This document shows positions 1 to 7,907 of a stretch of DNA of 58,663 nucleotides, in pieces. The notes under the pieces are model-generated. The model saw only the letters and a list, made by a program, of their open reading frames with translations, was not told the DNA's origin and made no database searches. The stretch is from Pararhizobium antarcticum (GTDB taxonomy: Bacteria; Pseudomonadota; Alphaproteobacteria; Rhizobiales; Rhizobiaceae), in assembly GCF_001885585.1 (NCBI RefSeq), contig NZ_LSRP01000083.1, positions 1 through 58,663 of the forward strand. Reading direction: 5' to 3'. The position numbers were made by a program, and so were the translations under genes. Within the stretch, counting starts at the first letter, position 1, and the number at the start of each line of letters is the position of its first letter.

Positions 1-1722
1 TTATTTCTGCCAGCTCTTGACCAGTTCGTCGTAGTTGACGGTGATCGGCTGTTCTTTTTCATTCTCGATCTTCAGCTGAGGCGCGAGGTTGCCCGCCTTG
101 ACGGCTTCCGCGTTCCAGTAGGCCAGATCATGCTCTTCAGCGAGTGCCGGGCCGATATCGCCCTGAATGCCAGAGCGTTCGATACGCGACAGAACCTTTT
201 CCTGTTCAGCGCAGAGCGAGTCCATGGCTTCCTGAGCGGTTTTCGCACCCGAGGATGCGTCGCCGATCGCCTGCCACCAAAGCTGGGCCAGCTTCGGATA
301 GTCAGGGATGTTCGTACCGGTCGGCGACCACTGAACGCGGGCCGGCGAACGGTAGAACTCGATCAGACCACCGAGTTTCGGTGCCCGGTCGGTGAAGGAC
401 TGGTGCTGGATCGTGCTTTCGCGGATCAGCGTCAGGCCAACCTGGCTCTTCTTCACATCGACAGTCTTCGAGGTCACGAACTGCGCATAGAGCCATGCGG
501 CCTTGGCGCGGTCTTCAGGGGTCGACTTCAGCAGCGTCCAGGAACCCACGTCCTGGTAACCGAGCTTCATGCCGTCTTTCCAGTAGACGCCGTGCGGGCT
601 CGGAGCAAAACGCCATTTCGGCGTGCCGTCCGCATTGACGACGGCGAGGCCTTCCTTGACGAAGTCGGCCGTGAAGGCCGTGTAGGTGAACATCTGCTGG
701 GCGATGGTACCCTGGGCCGGAACCGGTCCGGCTTCGCCAAACGTCATGCCCTGTGCTTCCGGCGGTGCGTAGGCCTTCAACCAGTCCAGATACTTCTGGA
801 TCGAGTAGACGGATGCCGGGCCGTTGGTGTCACCACCGCGGGCGACGCAGGAGCCGACAGGCTGGGACTTTTCGTTGACCTTGATGCCCCATTCGTCGAC
901 GGGCAGGCCGTTCGGCAGGCCCTTGTCGCCGTTGCCGGCCATGGAAAGCCAGGCGTCGGTGAAGCGCCAGCCGAGCGACGGATCCTTCTTGCCATAATCC
1001 ATATGGCCGAAGACCTTCTTGCCGTCGATTTCGCGACCGGTGAAGAATTCGGCGATGTCTTCGTAAGCCGACCAGTTGACGGGAACACCGAGGTCGTAGC
1101 CGTACTTCGCCTTGAAGTCGGCCTTGTTCTTCTCGTCGTTGAACCAGTCATAACGGAACCAGTAGAGGTTCGCGAACTGCTGGTCGGGCAGCTGATAGAG
1201 ATCGCCGTCCGGTGCAGTGGTGAACTTGGTGCCGATGAAATCGGCGAGGTCGAGACCGGGATTGGTCACGTCCTTGCCTTCGTTCTCCATCCACTTGGTC
1301 AGCGAGCGGGCCTGCTGGTAGCGCCAATGGGTGCCGATCAGATCGCTATCGTTGACATAGGCGTCGTAGATGTTCTCGCCCGACTGCATCTGTGTCTGCA
1401 GCTTTTCGACAACGTCGCCTTCGCCGATCAGGTCGTGAGTGACCTTGATGCCCGTGATCGCGGCAAAGGCCGGGGCCAGGACCTTCGATTCATATTCATG
1501 CGTGGCGATGGTTTCCGAAACGACCTTGATGTCCATGCCGGCAAACGGCTTGGCAGCGTCGATGAACCACTGCATTTCGGCTTCCTGGGCGGTGCGATCG
1601 AGGGTCGACAGGTCGCCCACTTCCGCATCCAGGAAGGTTTTTGCTTCATCCATGCCCGCGAATGCGGACCCTGTGAATGCCAGCAGCATTGCCGCCGTCG
1701 ATGTTAGAAGATGCTGTCGCAT
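1..1722 (-). CDS. glpV: ABC transporter substrate-binding protein, glycerol/polyol type (GlpV-like)
   Basis: Periplasmic binding protein of 573 residues, presumed to deliver glycerol or a related polyol to the GlpPQ permease encoded just upstream in the operon. The N-terminus is a Sec signal peptide with a hydrophobic core (LLTSTAAMLLAFTG) and an AFA-G cleavage site near residue 23. The rest is a long extracellular solute-binding domain rich in Trp and Tyr, as in sugar-alcohol binders. The ATG at 1722 is chosen because GAGGAGGA lies a few bases upstream; the longer frame to 1752 would swallow that site. It is the last gene of the kinase-ATPase-ATPase-permease-permease-DUF2160-binding protein operon, the rhizobial glpSTPQUV order. 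The glycerol assignment rests on family and gene order; erythritol or another polyol is possible. Confidence 0.85.
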   Translation of the reverse strand: MRQHLLTSTAAMLLAFTGSAFAGMDEAKTFLDAEVGDLSTLDRTAQEAEMQWFIDAAKPFAGMDIKVVSETIATHEYESKVLAPAFAAITGIKVTHDLIGEGDVVEKLQTQMQSGENIYDAYVNDSDLIGTHWRYQQARSLTKWMENEGKDVTNPGLDLADFIGTKFTTAPDGDLYQLPDQQFANLYWFRYDWFNDEKNKADFKAKYGYDLGVPVNWSAYEDIAEFFTGREIDGKKVFGHMDYGKKDPSLGWRFTDAWLSMAGNGDKGLPNGLPVDEWGIKVNEKSQPVGSCVARGGDTNGPASVYSIQKYLDWLKAYAPPEAQGMTFGEAGPVPAQGTIAQQMFTYTAFTADFVKEGLAVVNADGTPKWRFAPSPHGVYWKDGMKLGYQDVGSWTLLKSTPEDRAKAAWLYAQFVTSKTVDVKKSQVGLTLIRESTIQHQSFTDRAPKLGGLIEFYRSPARVQWSPTGTNIPDYPKLAQLWWQAIGDASSGAKTAQEAMDSLCAEQEKVLSRIERSGIQGDIGPALAEEHDLAYWNAEAVKAGNLAPQLKIENEKEQPITVNYDELVKSWQK

Positions 1723-1756
1723 ATGTTCCTCCTCAGGTTTTTGCGATTGCAATATC

Positions 1757-1791
1757 CGGATTGTCCAACGGTTCCTCCCCCGGGCAATCCG
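1757..1791 (-). other. Intercistronic hairpin before the binding-protein gene
   Basis: CGGATTG at 1757-1763 and CAATCCG at 1785-1791 are perfect inverted arms, extendable to about 10 pairs if one G-U pair is allowed. They lie in the 84-base gap between the DUF2160 gene and the binding-protein gene. There is no following T-run on the minus strand, so an RNA processing or stabilising stem is more likely than a terminator. Confidence 0.45.
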
Positions 1792-1806
1792 TCCGTACGT
1801 CCTGTC

Positions 1807-2088
1807 TCAGACCAGCTTGAAGACGCCGACGGCGTAGACAACTGACAGAGCAAGAGCCCACCACAGGTCGGGGCCGCCAAGCCCCAGCCATGCGAGATGA
1901 ATGAATGCCGAGCCCAGCAGCGACACGAATAGCCGGTCGCCGCGCGTGGTCTCGAACCGCAGAATGCCGACGCGCGGATTGCCGCCAGGTGATACATATT
2001 CCCAGACACCCATCCCAATCAGCAAAGCGAGGATTGTCAGGAAGAAGAGCGCTGTCGGCAGCGTCCATGCCATCCACGAAAAGTCCAT
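1807..2088 (-). CDS. glpU: DUF2160 small membrane protein (GlpU-like)
   Basis: Inner-membrane protein of 93 residues. It begins MDFSWMAWT and has about three hydrophobic segments (roughly residues 6-28, 50-68 and 72-90). Small DUF2160 proteins sit between the second permease and the binding protein in rhizobial glycerol ABC operons, where they are called GlpU; their precise role is not settled. Start ATG 2088 follows GGGAGG. The neighbours on both sides belong to the same importer, so an accessory or assembly role in that transporter is the natural inference. Confidence 0.75.
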   Translation of the reverse strand: MDFSWMAWTLPTALFFLTILALLIGMGVWEYVSPGGNPRVGILRFETTRGDRLFVSLLGSAFIHLAWLGLGGPDLWWALALSVVYAVGVFKLV

Positions 2089-2101
2089 GTGACTGCCTCC
2101 C

Positions 2102-3025
2102 CTATACCCGGCCCAGGGCAAAGCCCTTGGCGATGTAGTTGCGGACGAAATAGATAACCAGCGCGCCCGGAATGATGGTCAGCACCCCGGCTGCGGCGAG
2201 CACACCCCAGTCCATGCCGGATGCCGAGACGGTCCGCGTCATGATGGCGGCGATCGGCTTGGCGTCGGTCGTGGTCAAGGTTCGGGCGATCAGAAGCTCC
2301 ACCCAGGAAAACATGAAGCAGAAGAAGGCGGCGACACCGATGCCGGATGCGATCAGCGGAATGTAGATCTTCACAAAGAAGCGCGGGAACGAATAACCGT
2401 CGATATAGGCGGTCTCGTCGATCTCTTTCGGCACGCCAGACATGAAGCCTTCGAGGATCCAGACGGCCAGCGGCACGTTGAACAGGCAGTGCGCCAAGGC
2501 CACCGCAATATGCGTGTCGATCAGGCCGAAGGCCGAATAGAGCTGGAAGAAGGGTAGCGCGAAAACGGCCGGCGGCGCCATGCGGTTGGTCAAGAGCCAG
2601 AAGAACAGGTGCTTGTCGCCGAGAAACCGATAGCGCGAGAAGGCGTAAGCCGCCGGCAGCGCCACCGAGACCGCGATGATCGTGTTGAGCACGACATAGA
2701 TGATCGAATTGATATAGCCCTTGTACCAGGACGGATCGCTGAAGATCACCATGTAATTGCGCAAGGTCGGCGTCTGCGGAAACAAGGAGACGCCGGACAT
2801 GATCTCCGTGTTGGTCTTGAAGCTCATGTTCACCAGCCAGTAGATCGGCAGCATCAGGAACACGATGTAGAGCGTCGGCACGAGCCAGGCGACGCCGGCT
2901 TTCGTGCGCCGTGCGGGCAAGGGAAGCGTGCCGGGGCGGCGCTCGGCTGCCTGCGTCGTGCCTGTCCGCAGCGTCTGGGCTGCATCCGTCTGTGCGGTCG
3001 AGATCGCGGTTGCGTGGGTTTTCAT
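2102..3025 (-). CDS. glpQ: ABC transporter permease, MalG/UgpE type (GlpQ-like)
   Basis: Inner-membrane permease of about 307 residues, the second half of the heterodimeric channel of the glycerol-type importer. After a charged, Thr-rich N-terminal tail (about 45 residues) there are six predicted membrane segments. The ATPase-contacting EAA-type loop is present as EIDETAYIDG (residues ~200). The ATG at 3025 follows GAGGAG; a GTG codon one triplet upstream (3028) is an alternative. Ten bases separate it from the preceding permease gene, so the two are co-translated. Confidence 0.85.
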   Translation of the reverse strand: MKTHATAISTAQTDAAQTLRTGTTQAAERRPGTLPLPARRTKAGVAWLVPTLYIVFLMLPIYWLVNMSFKTNTEIMSGVSLFPQTPTLRNYMVIFSDPSWYKGYINSIIYVVLNTIIAVSVALPAAYAFSRYRFLGDKHLFFWLLTNRMAPPAVFALPFFQLYSAFGLIDTHIAVALAHCLFNVPLAVWILEGFMSGVPKEIDETAYIDGYSFPRFFVKIYIPLIASGIGVAAFFCFMFSWVELLIARTLTTTDAKPIAAIMTRTVSASGMDWGVLAAAGVLTIIPGALVIYFVRNYIAKGFALGRV

Positions 3026-3035
3026 CACGCTCTCC

Positions 3036-3902
3036 TCAGTTGGCCGCGTCGCTGCTGGTCATCACGGTGTAGAAAACCCATGAGAGCAGCAAGACGATCA
3101 GGAAGTAGATGATGGACATGGCGGCGGCGGGTCCCAGGTCGAACTGGCCGACGGCGATCTTCACAAGGTCGATGGACAGGAAAGTCGTGGCAGATCCCGG
3201 TCCGCCGCCGGTGACGACGAAGGGCTCGGTGTAGATCATGAATGAATCCATGAAGCGCAGCAGCACGGCGATCAAAAGGACCCGCTTCAGCTTGGGAAGC
3301 TGGATATAGCGGAACACGGCCCAGCGGGATGCGCCGTCGATCTTGGTTGCCTGGTAGTAGCTGTCCGGGATCGATACGAGACCGGCATAGGCCAAAAGCA
3401 CTACCAGGCTCGTCCAGTGCCAGACATCCATGACAACGACAGTGATCCAGGCATGCAGCGGATCGGAGGCATAGTTGAAAGGAATGCCCAAGCGCGCCAG
3501 GCTGTACCCGACAAGGCCGATATCAGCCCTGCTCAGCAACTGCCAGATCGTGCCGACGACATTCCAAGGGATCAACAGCGGCAATGCCATGAATACGAGA
3601 CAGAAGGGAACACCCAACCCCTTCTTCGGCATGTTCAGCGCGATGAAGATGCCAAGTGGAATCTCGATGGCCAAGATGACGCCGGAAAAGAACAGGTTGC
3701 GCTGCAGGGCATCCCAGAACCGTGCGGATTCGAGCACTTCCGTAAACCACTCCGTACCGGCCCAGAAGAATTCATTGTTGCCGAACGTATCCTGTACCGA
3801 ATAGTTGACGACGGTCATGAGCGGGATGACGGCCGAAAAGGCGACCAGCACCAATACCGGCAGCACCATGAACCAGGCCTTGTTGTTCCAGGTCTTTTGC
3901 AT
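3036..3902 (-). CDS. glpP: ABC transporter permease, MalF/UgpA type (GlpP-like)
   Basis: Inner-membrane permease of 288 residues with six hydrophobic segments and an EAA-type loop in the form SYYQATKIDGAS (about residue 195). It pairs with the permease encoded downstream. ATG 3902 is preferred because GGGGAGG lies 7 bases upstream; the TTG at 3908 overlaps the stop of the ATPase gene. Only two bases separate this ATG from the upstream ATPase stop, indicating translational coupling. Confidence 0.85.
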   Translation of the reverse strand: MQKTWNNKAWFMVLPVLVLVAFSAVIPLMTVVNYSVQDTFGNNEFFWAGTEWFTEVLESARFWDALQRNLFFSGVILAIEIPLGIFIALNMPKKGLGVPFCLVFMALPLLIPWNVVGTIWQLLSRADIGLVGYSLARLGIPFNYASDPLHAWITVVVMDVWHWTSLVVLLAYAGLVSIPDSYYQATKIDGASRWAVFRYIQLPKLKRVLLIAVLLRFMDSFMIYTEPFVVTGGGPGSATTFLSIDLVKIAVGQFDLGPAAAMSIIYFLIVLLLSWVFYTVMTSSDAAN

Positions 3903-3904
3903 GG

Positions 3905-4975
3905 TCAAGCCTCCCCGCCTACGCGCCAGCTATCGGCATAGATATTGATTGACGCCTGATCGAAGGTCACGCGCGGCTCGGATGGAATTTCTCCGTCCTC
4001 GTGCACGACGATGGCGATTGGCTTGTCTGCGAACTGCGCGCGAACGATCTTCTGGCGGCCGATATCCTCGACCTTGGAAATCGTCACCGGCATGCCCACG
4101 CGGCCTAGCCGGATGAATTCCGGACGGATGCCGAGCTCGGTCCTGGCGCCGCTCGCGATCTTCGGCGCAAAACCGAGATCGATCGTCTGGCCGCCCATTT
4201 CGACCGTTCTGCCGTCGATGCGAGCCGGGATGACGTTCATGCCAGGCGAACCGATGAAATAGCCGACAAATGTATGCTTTGGCTTCTCGAACAACTCCGC
4301 CGGCGTCCCGATCTGCACGATCTCACCGTCATACATGACGACAACCTTGTCGGCGAAGGTCAGTGCTTCGGTCTGGTCGTGCGTGACATAGACCATGGTA
4401 AATCCGAACTGTTTGTGCAGCCGCTTCAGTTGCGAGCGCAGGACCCATTTCATATGCGGATCAATCACGGTCAGCGGCTCGTCGAAGAGGATGGCGCTGA
4501 CGTCGGAACGCACCAGACCGCGTCCGAGCGAAATCTTCTGCTTCTGGTCGGCGGTCAGGCCTTGCGCCTTTTTCTTCGCCCAGTCGGAAAGACCGATCAT
4601 CTCGATGATCTCCCGTACGCGGCGATCGACTTCCGGCTCGGGAACCTTTCGGTTGCGCAGCGGGAAGGCCAGATTGTCGTAGACCGTCATCGTGTCGTAG
4701 ATGACCGGGAACTGAAACACCTGAGCGATATTGCGCTCCTGCGTCGGCAGGTTGGTTACATCCTCGCCGTCAAACAGGATCCTGCCCTCGGACGGTTGCA
4801 CCAGGCCGGAAATAATATTGAGCAGAGTGGTCTTGCCGCAACCGGATGGCCCGAGCAGAGCATAGGCGCCACCGTCGTCCCACTCGTGATGGACTTCCTT
4901 CAAAGCGTAGTCATCGGGAGCCGACAGGCGAACGCCGTAGGCGTGGCGGATATGATCGAGATTGATGCGTGCCAT
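3905..4975 (-). CDS. glpT: ABC transporter ATP-binding protein with degenerate signature motif (GlpT-like)
   Basis: Cytoplasmic ATPase of 356 residues from the CUT1/UgpC-MalK class, one of two different ATPases for the importer. Walker A is GPSGCGKTT (about residues 41-49) and Walker B is AILFDEPL. The switch region THDQTEA is canonical. The signature motif is unusual: LTADQKQ where LSGGQ-type sequence is expected. A C-terminal TOBE/OB region follows from about residue 240. The gene sits between its partner ATPase (9 bases upstream) and the permeases. Its partner has a canonical signature but a changed switch region, so the two probably form an asymmetric dimer. Confidence 0.85.
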   Translation of the reverse strand: MARINLDHIRHAYGVRLSAPDDYALKEVHHEWDDGGAYALLGPSGCGKTTLLNIISGLVQPSEGRILFDGEDVTNLPTQERNIAQVFQFPVIYDTMTVYDNLAFPLRNRKVPEPEVDRRVREIIEMIGLSDWAKKKAQGLTADQKQKISLGRGLVRSDVSAILFDEPLTVIDPHMKWVLRSQLKRLHKQFGFTMVYVTHDQTEALTFADKVVVMYDGEIVQIGTPAELFEKPKHTFVGYFIGSPGMNVIPARIDGRTVEMGGQTIDLGFAPKIASGARTELGIRPEFIRLGRVGMPVTISKVEDIGRQKIVRAQFADKPIAIVVHEDGEIPSEPRVTFDQASINIYADSWRVGGEA

Positions 4976-4984
4976 GGTTTGTCC

Positions 4985-6067
4985 TCACGCCGCCTTCTGA
5001 CTGTAGCCGGCAATCGCCCTGCCATCCGCGCCGAATGCCATCAGATGCCGGGTATCGACGAACAGGCCGACATCGGTATCGGCGTCGATATCGTGAATGC
5101 CGTGCACCAGCATCACCCACCGATGTTCACCGAAGGCCACATGGATGAAGCTTTCAGAACCGGCAATTTCCGAAATGATCGTGCGGGCCTGGACAGCCGA
5201 GGCAGTCGCGTGCGGCCGATGCAGCGACAGATGGTGGGGCTGGAATGCGATCGTGCAGAAGCCGTCAGGGATGTCGGCCAGATGAGGCGGCACAGCAAGA
5301 ACCGTGTCGCTGCCGCTGAAGAAGCCGCTGCCCTTCTTCGTCAGCCCGATCACGTTGAGCGGCGGATCGGCAAAGGTGCGCGCCGAAAAAAGATCAACGG
5401 GATTGCGGTAGACATCGATCGTCTTTCCAAACTGGGTGATGCTGCCATGCGACAAGGTCGCGGTATTGCCGCCCAGAAGCAGCGCTTCCGACGGCTCCGT
5501 GGTCGCATAGACAAAGATCGCACCGGAGGCCGCGAAGATTTTAGGCAACTCCTCGCGCAGCTCTTCGCGCAGCTTGTAGTCGAGATTGGCCAGGGGCTCG
5601 TCGAGAAGCACCAGCGCCGCATTCTTGACGATAGCGCGGGCCAGTGCCGTCCTCTGCTGCTGACCGCCCGACAGGCTCAGCGGCATGCGATCGAGATAGG
5701 GCGTCAGCTTCAAAATCTCGGCTGCCTTGCGCACCTCCCGGTCGATCGTCGCCTTGTCCTTGCCGGCGATACGCATCGGCGAGGCGATGTTTTCATAGAC
5801 CGTGAAAGCCGGATAGTTGATGAACTGCTGGTAGACCATGGCAACGCCGCGCTGCTGCACCGGGACGCCCGTCACGTCTTTTCCGTCGAAGCGGATCGTA
5901 CCGCTCGTCGGTTTGTCGAGACCTGCCATCAGGCGCATCAGCGAGGTCTTGCCAGACAGGGTCGGGCCGAGCAGGACGTTCAGCGTTCCCCGCTCCAGAA
6001 TAAGGTTGGTGGGGTGAATATGCGTGTCAGCCCCGTCAACCTTCGTGATCCCGTTCAATTCAAGCAT
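4985..6067 (-). CDS. glpS: ABC transporter ATP-binding protein with altered switch loop (GlpS-like)
   Basis: Cytoplasmic ATPase of about 360 residues, partner of the ATPase encoded downstream. Walker A is GPTLSGKTS, with Thr-Leu where Ser-Gly is usual; the signature LSGGQQQR and Walker B LVLLDEPL are canonical. The switch histidine of the usual THDQ is missing: the sequence there is ATTEPSEA. A C-terminal regulatory/OB region follows. ATG 6067 is chosen; a TTG at 6076 is possible but overlaps the purine-rich AAAAGG site. It follows the kinase gene after 47 bases. Confidence 0.85.
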   Translation of the reverse strand: MLELNGITKVDGADTHIHPTNLILERGTLNVLLGPTLSGKTSLMRLMAGLDKPTSGTIRFDGKDVTGVPVQQRGVAMVYQQFINYPAFTVYENIASPMRIAGKDKATIDREVRKAAEILKLTPYLDRMPLSLSGGQQQRTALARAIVKNAALVLLDEPLANLDYKLREELREELPKIFAASGAIFVYATTEPSEALLLGGNTATLSHGSITQFGKTIDVYRNPVDLFSARTFADPPLNVIGLTKKGSGFFSGSDTVLAVPPHLADIPDGFCTIAFQPHHLSLHRPHATASAVQARTIISEIAGSESFIHVAFGEHRWVMLVHGIHDIDADTDVGLFVDTRHLMAFGADGRAIAGYSQKAA

Positions 6068-6114
6068 GTGCCGCAATACCTTTTCTGAGCATCATCCGTT
6101 TGTGGCAAGGCACG

Positions 6115-7683
6115 TCAGACCGCCATAGCCTGATGCGATCCGCTGTCCTCACAGGACAGAGCCTCGCTGTCCTGGGCCTGCGACCAGAGGGGGGCTACAA
6201 CGTCGATGGCGGCGCGATAGATCTTGTATTTCGCGGTCAGAATCTTCGCCCTGACGGGGTCGGGCTCGAACCTCTGATCGACGTGCACCATGGCGGCGAT
6301 TGCAGCCGGAATGTCAGGATAGATCCCGGTTGCGACCGACGCGCAGATCGCGGCACCCTTCGCCCCGAACTCCGTACCATTGGCAATCTCGATCGGAAGT
6401 CCAAGGCCATCTGCGAACATCTGCGCCCAGACAGCGCTTTTTGATGGCCCACCGGCCAGACGGATGACCTTTGGATCGGCGGCATCGGGTCCATCAAGCA
6501 GGTAGGACATGTCCTGGCGATGGGCGAAAACAACACCTTCGTAGACGGCCCGGATGATATCGGCGAGCGATACGCCCGCTTTCAATCCGAGAAAGCCGGC
6601 AGGCGCGCCCTGTGGCCCATCATAAAGGAACGGGAAGAACAGAATGTTGTTGCTGCGTGTCAGCGCTCCGGCCACCAGATCGTTGCAGATGTCGTAAACG
6701 CTGCGCCCCTCCAAAAGTGCCTGATGCGCTTCGGCAGACAGCATGGTCTTGCAGAGCCACTCCAGATTGCTTGCCGAGGTCGGCGTCGCGGTGGTCGCAA
6801 GAAACTGTCCGGCAACAGGATAGGGAGTCTGGATCGTCGGCAGTGGGCTGTGAGACGGCGTGCTGTGAACGGTCGAATGGATGCTGAATGTGCCGGCAAC
6901 GGCTGCCAGCTGATCAGTCCGCTCAACGCCCGACGCCATCGAACAACCGATAACATCATAGACGCCACGCACGACAGGTGTGCCGGCGCGCAGGCCCGAC
7001 TGGCTGGCAGCCTTGTCGCTGACGCCCCCGACAATTGCCACGCTCGGGCCGATAGGCGGAAGCTTGTCCAGCCATGCGGTTAGTCCCGCTTCGTGAAACG
7101 CTTCCCGTGAGATCTCCGACCGGGTAACGTTGATGAGGCCGGAACAACCAGCATCCGTTGGATCTGTCGAGATGTCGCCGCAGAGGCGCATGCGCAGAAA
7201 ATCCTTGCATGCCATGACATGCGCCGTGCGGCGCAGCGTGTCTGGCTCATTTTCCTGCATCCAGGCCAGGATCGGCAGGGTCTGACCCGGCCATATCTGC
7301 TGCTCGATATGCCTGGAAATCGCAGCGGCACTCCCCGATGCCGTCCAGCGGGCAATCAGCGGAATGGTGCGCGTATCGGTCGAAACAAGTGCGTTGCGAA
7401 CAGGCACGCCGTCCGCATCGATCAGATAAACACCGCCGCCATAGCCCGAAGGCGTCACGGCAACGATATCAGCCGGATCTGTGGCCGTCTTCTTGAGCAG
7501 GATGCCGATGCACTCGCAGGCAGCGCGCCACATGCTGTCGGCATCGCGCTCGGTCCAGCCTTCGTGCGGCAACAGCATGACATTTGTCCGCCGTTCGCTG
7601 CCGACCTCATTTCCTTTCAGGTCAAACAGGACGACTTTCGTCATCGTTCCACCGGCGTCAATGCCAATAAGGCGCTCGCGCAT
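6115..7683 (-). CDS. FGGY-family polyol kinase (erythritol/glycerol kinase-like)
   Basis: Cytoplasmic carbohydrate kinase of 522 residues, first gene of the leftward importer operon. The N-terminal ATPase fold opens with GIDAGGTMTKVVLFD. The second domain carries the adenosine motif LAGGPSKSAVWAQM and, near the C-terminus, GTEFGAKGAA. By family it phosphorylates an imported sugar alcohol; the length and the neighbouring GlpD-like dehydrogenase and TPI fit an EryA-like role, but glycerol, threitol or others cannot be excluded from sequence alone. ATG 7683 follows GGAGGAGGAA. The gene is divergent from the dehydrogenase gene at 7908, sharing a 224-base control region. Confidence 0.8.
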   Translation of the reverse strand: MRERLIGIDAGGTMTKVVLFDLKGNEVGSERRTNVMLLPHEGWTERDADSMWRAACECIGILLKKTATDPADIVAVTPSGYGGGVYLIDADGVPVRNALVSTDTRTIPLIARWTASGSAAAISRHIEQQIWPGQTLPILAWMQENEPDTLRRTAHVMACKDFLRMRLCGDISTDPTDAGCSGLINVTRSEISREAFHEAGLTAWLDKLPPIGPSVAIVGGVSDKAASQSGLRAGTPVVRGVYDVIGCSMASGVERTDQLAAVAGTFSIHSTVHSTPSHSPLPTIQTPYPVAGQFLATTATPTSASNLEWLCKTMLSAEAHQALLEGRSVYDICNDLVAGALTRSNNILFFPFLYDGPQGAPAGFLGLKAGVSLADIIRAVYEGVVFAHRQDMSYLLDGPDAADPKVIRLAGGPSKSAVWAQMFADGLGLPIEIANGTEFGAKGAAICASVATGIYPDIPAAIAAMVHVDQRFEPDPVRAKILTAKYKIYRAAIDVVAPLWSQAQDSEALSCEDSGSHQAMAV

Positions 7684-7907
7684 GGTTCCTCCTCCAGGCC
7701 GGTGCGCACCGTCTCCACTCGACGCGCTGGGAAGGCTCCCCGTCCGGCATTTTTCCTCTGAAGCTAGGCTATTGGACCCGGGAAAATTGTCAATCAGATT
7801 TGTAAGAAAATTTTATACATACGTAATTATTTGAATTTTATTGATATTTTTGGAGTTATATATTTTTCATCTCTTTATATCTCTTCCAAAAGTAATAAAC
7901 TGTCATT
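7684..7907. promoter_or_regulatory. AT-rich divergent promoter region of the two polyol operons
   Basis: The 224-base gap between the kinase gene (leftward) and the GlpD-like gene (rightward) includes a strongly AT-rich stretch at about 7780-7905, in sharp contrast to the GC-rich genes around it. It must hold promoters for both operons. TTGTCA near 7787 and TATACAT-like sequence near 7815 are possible elements, but no promoter can be fixed by eye. ATTTTC followed by ACAA on the minus strand resembles sequence in the 23116-23272 control region, which hints at a shared regulator. Confidence 0.6.

Noticed and set aside
130-1707. Long plus-strand open frame (525 codons) opposite the binding-protein gene
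   Set aside because: The protein has Arg/Val-rich shadow composition and no domain; the minus-strand binding protein explains the openness through GC-rich codon bias.
4274-6088. Long plus-strand open frame (604 codons) opposite the two ABC ATPase genes
   Set aside because: It is antisense to two clear ATPases with all motifs; no start signal or domain.
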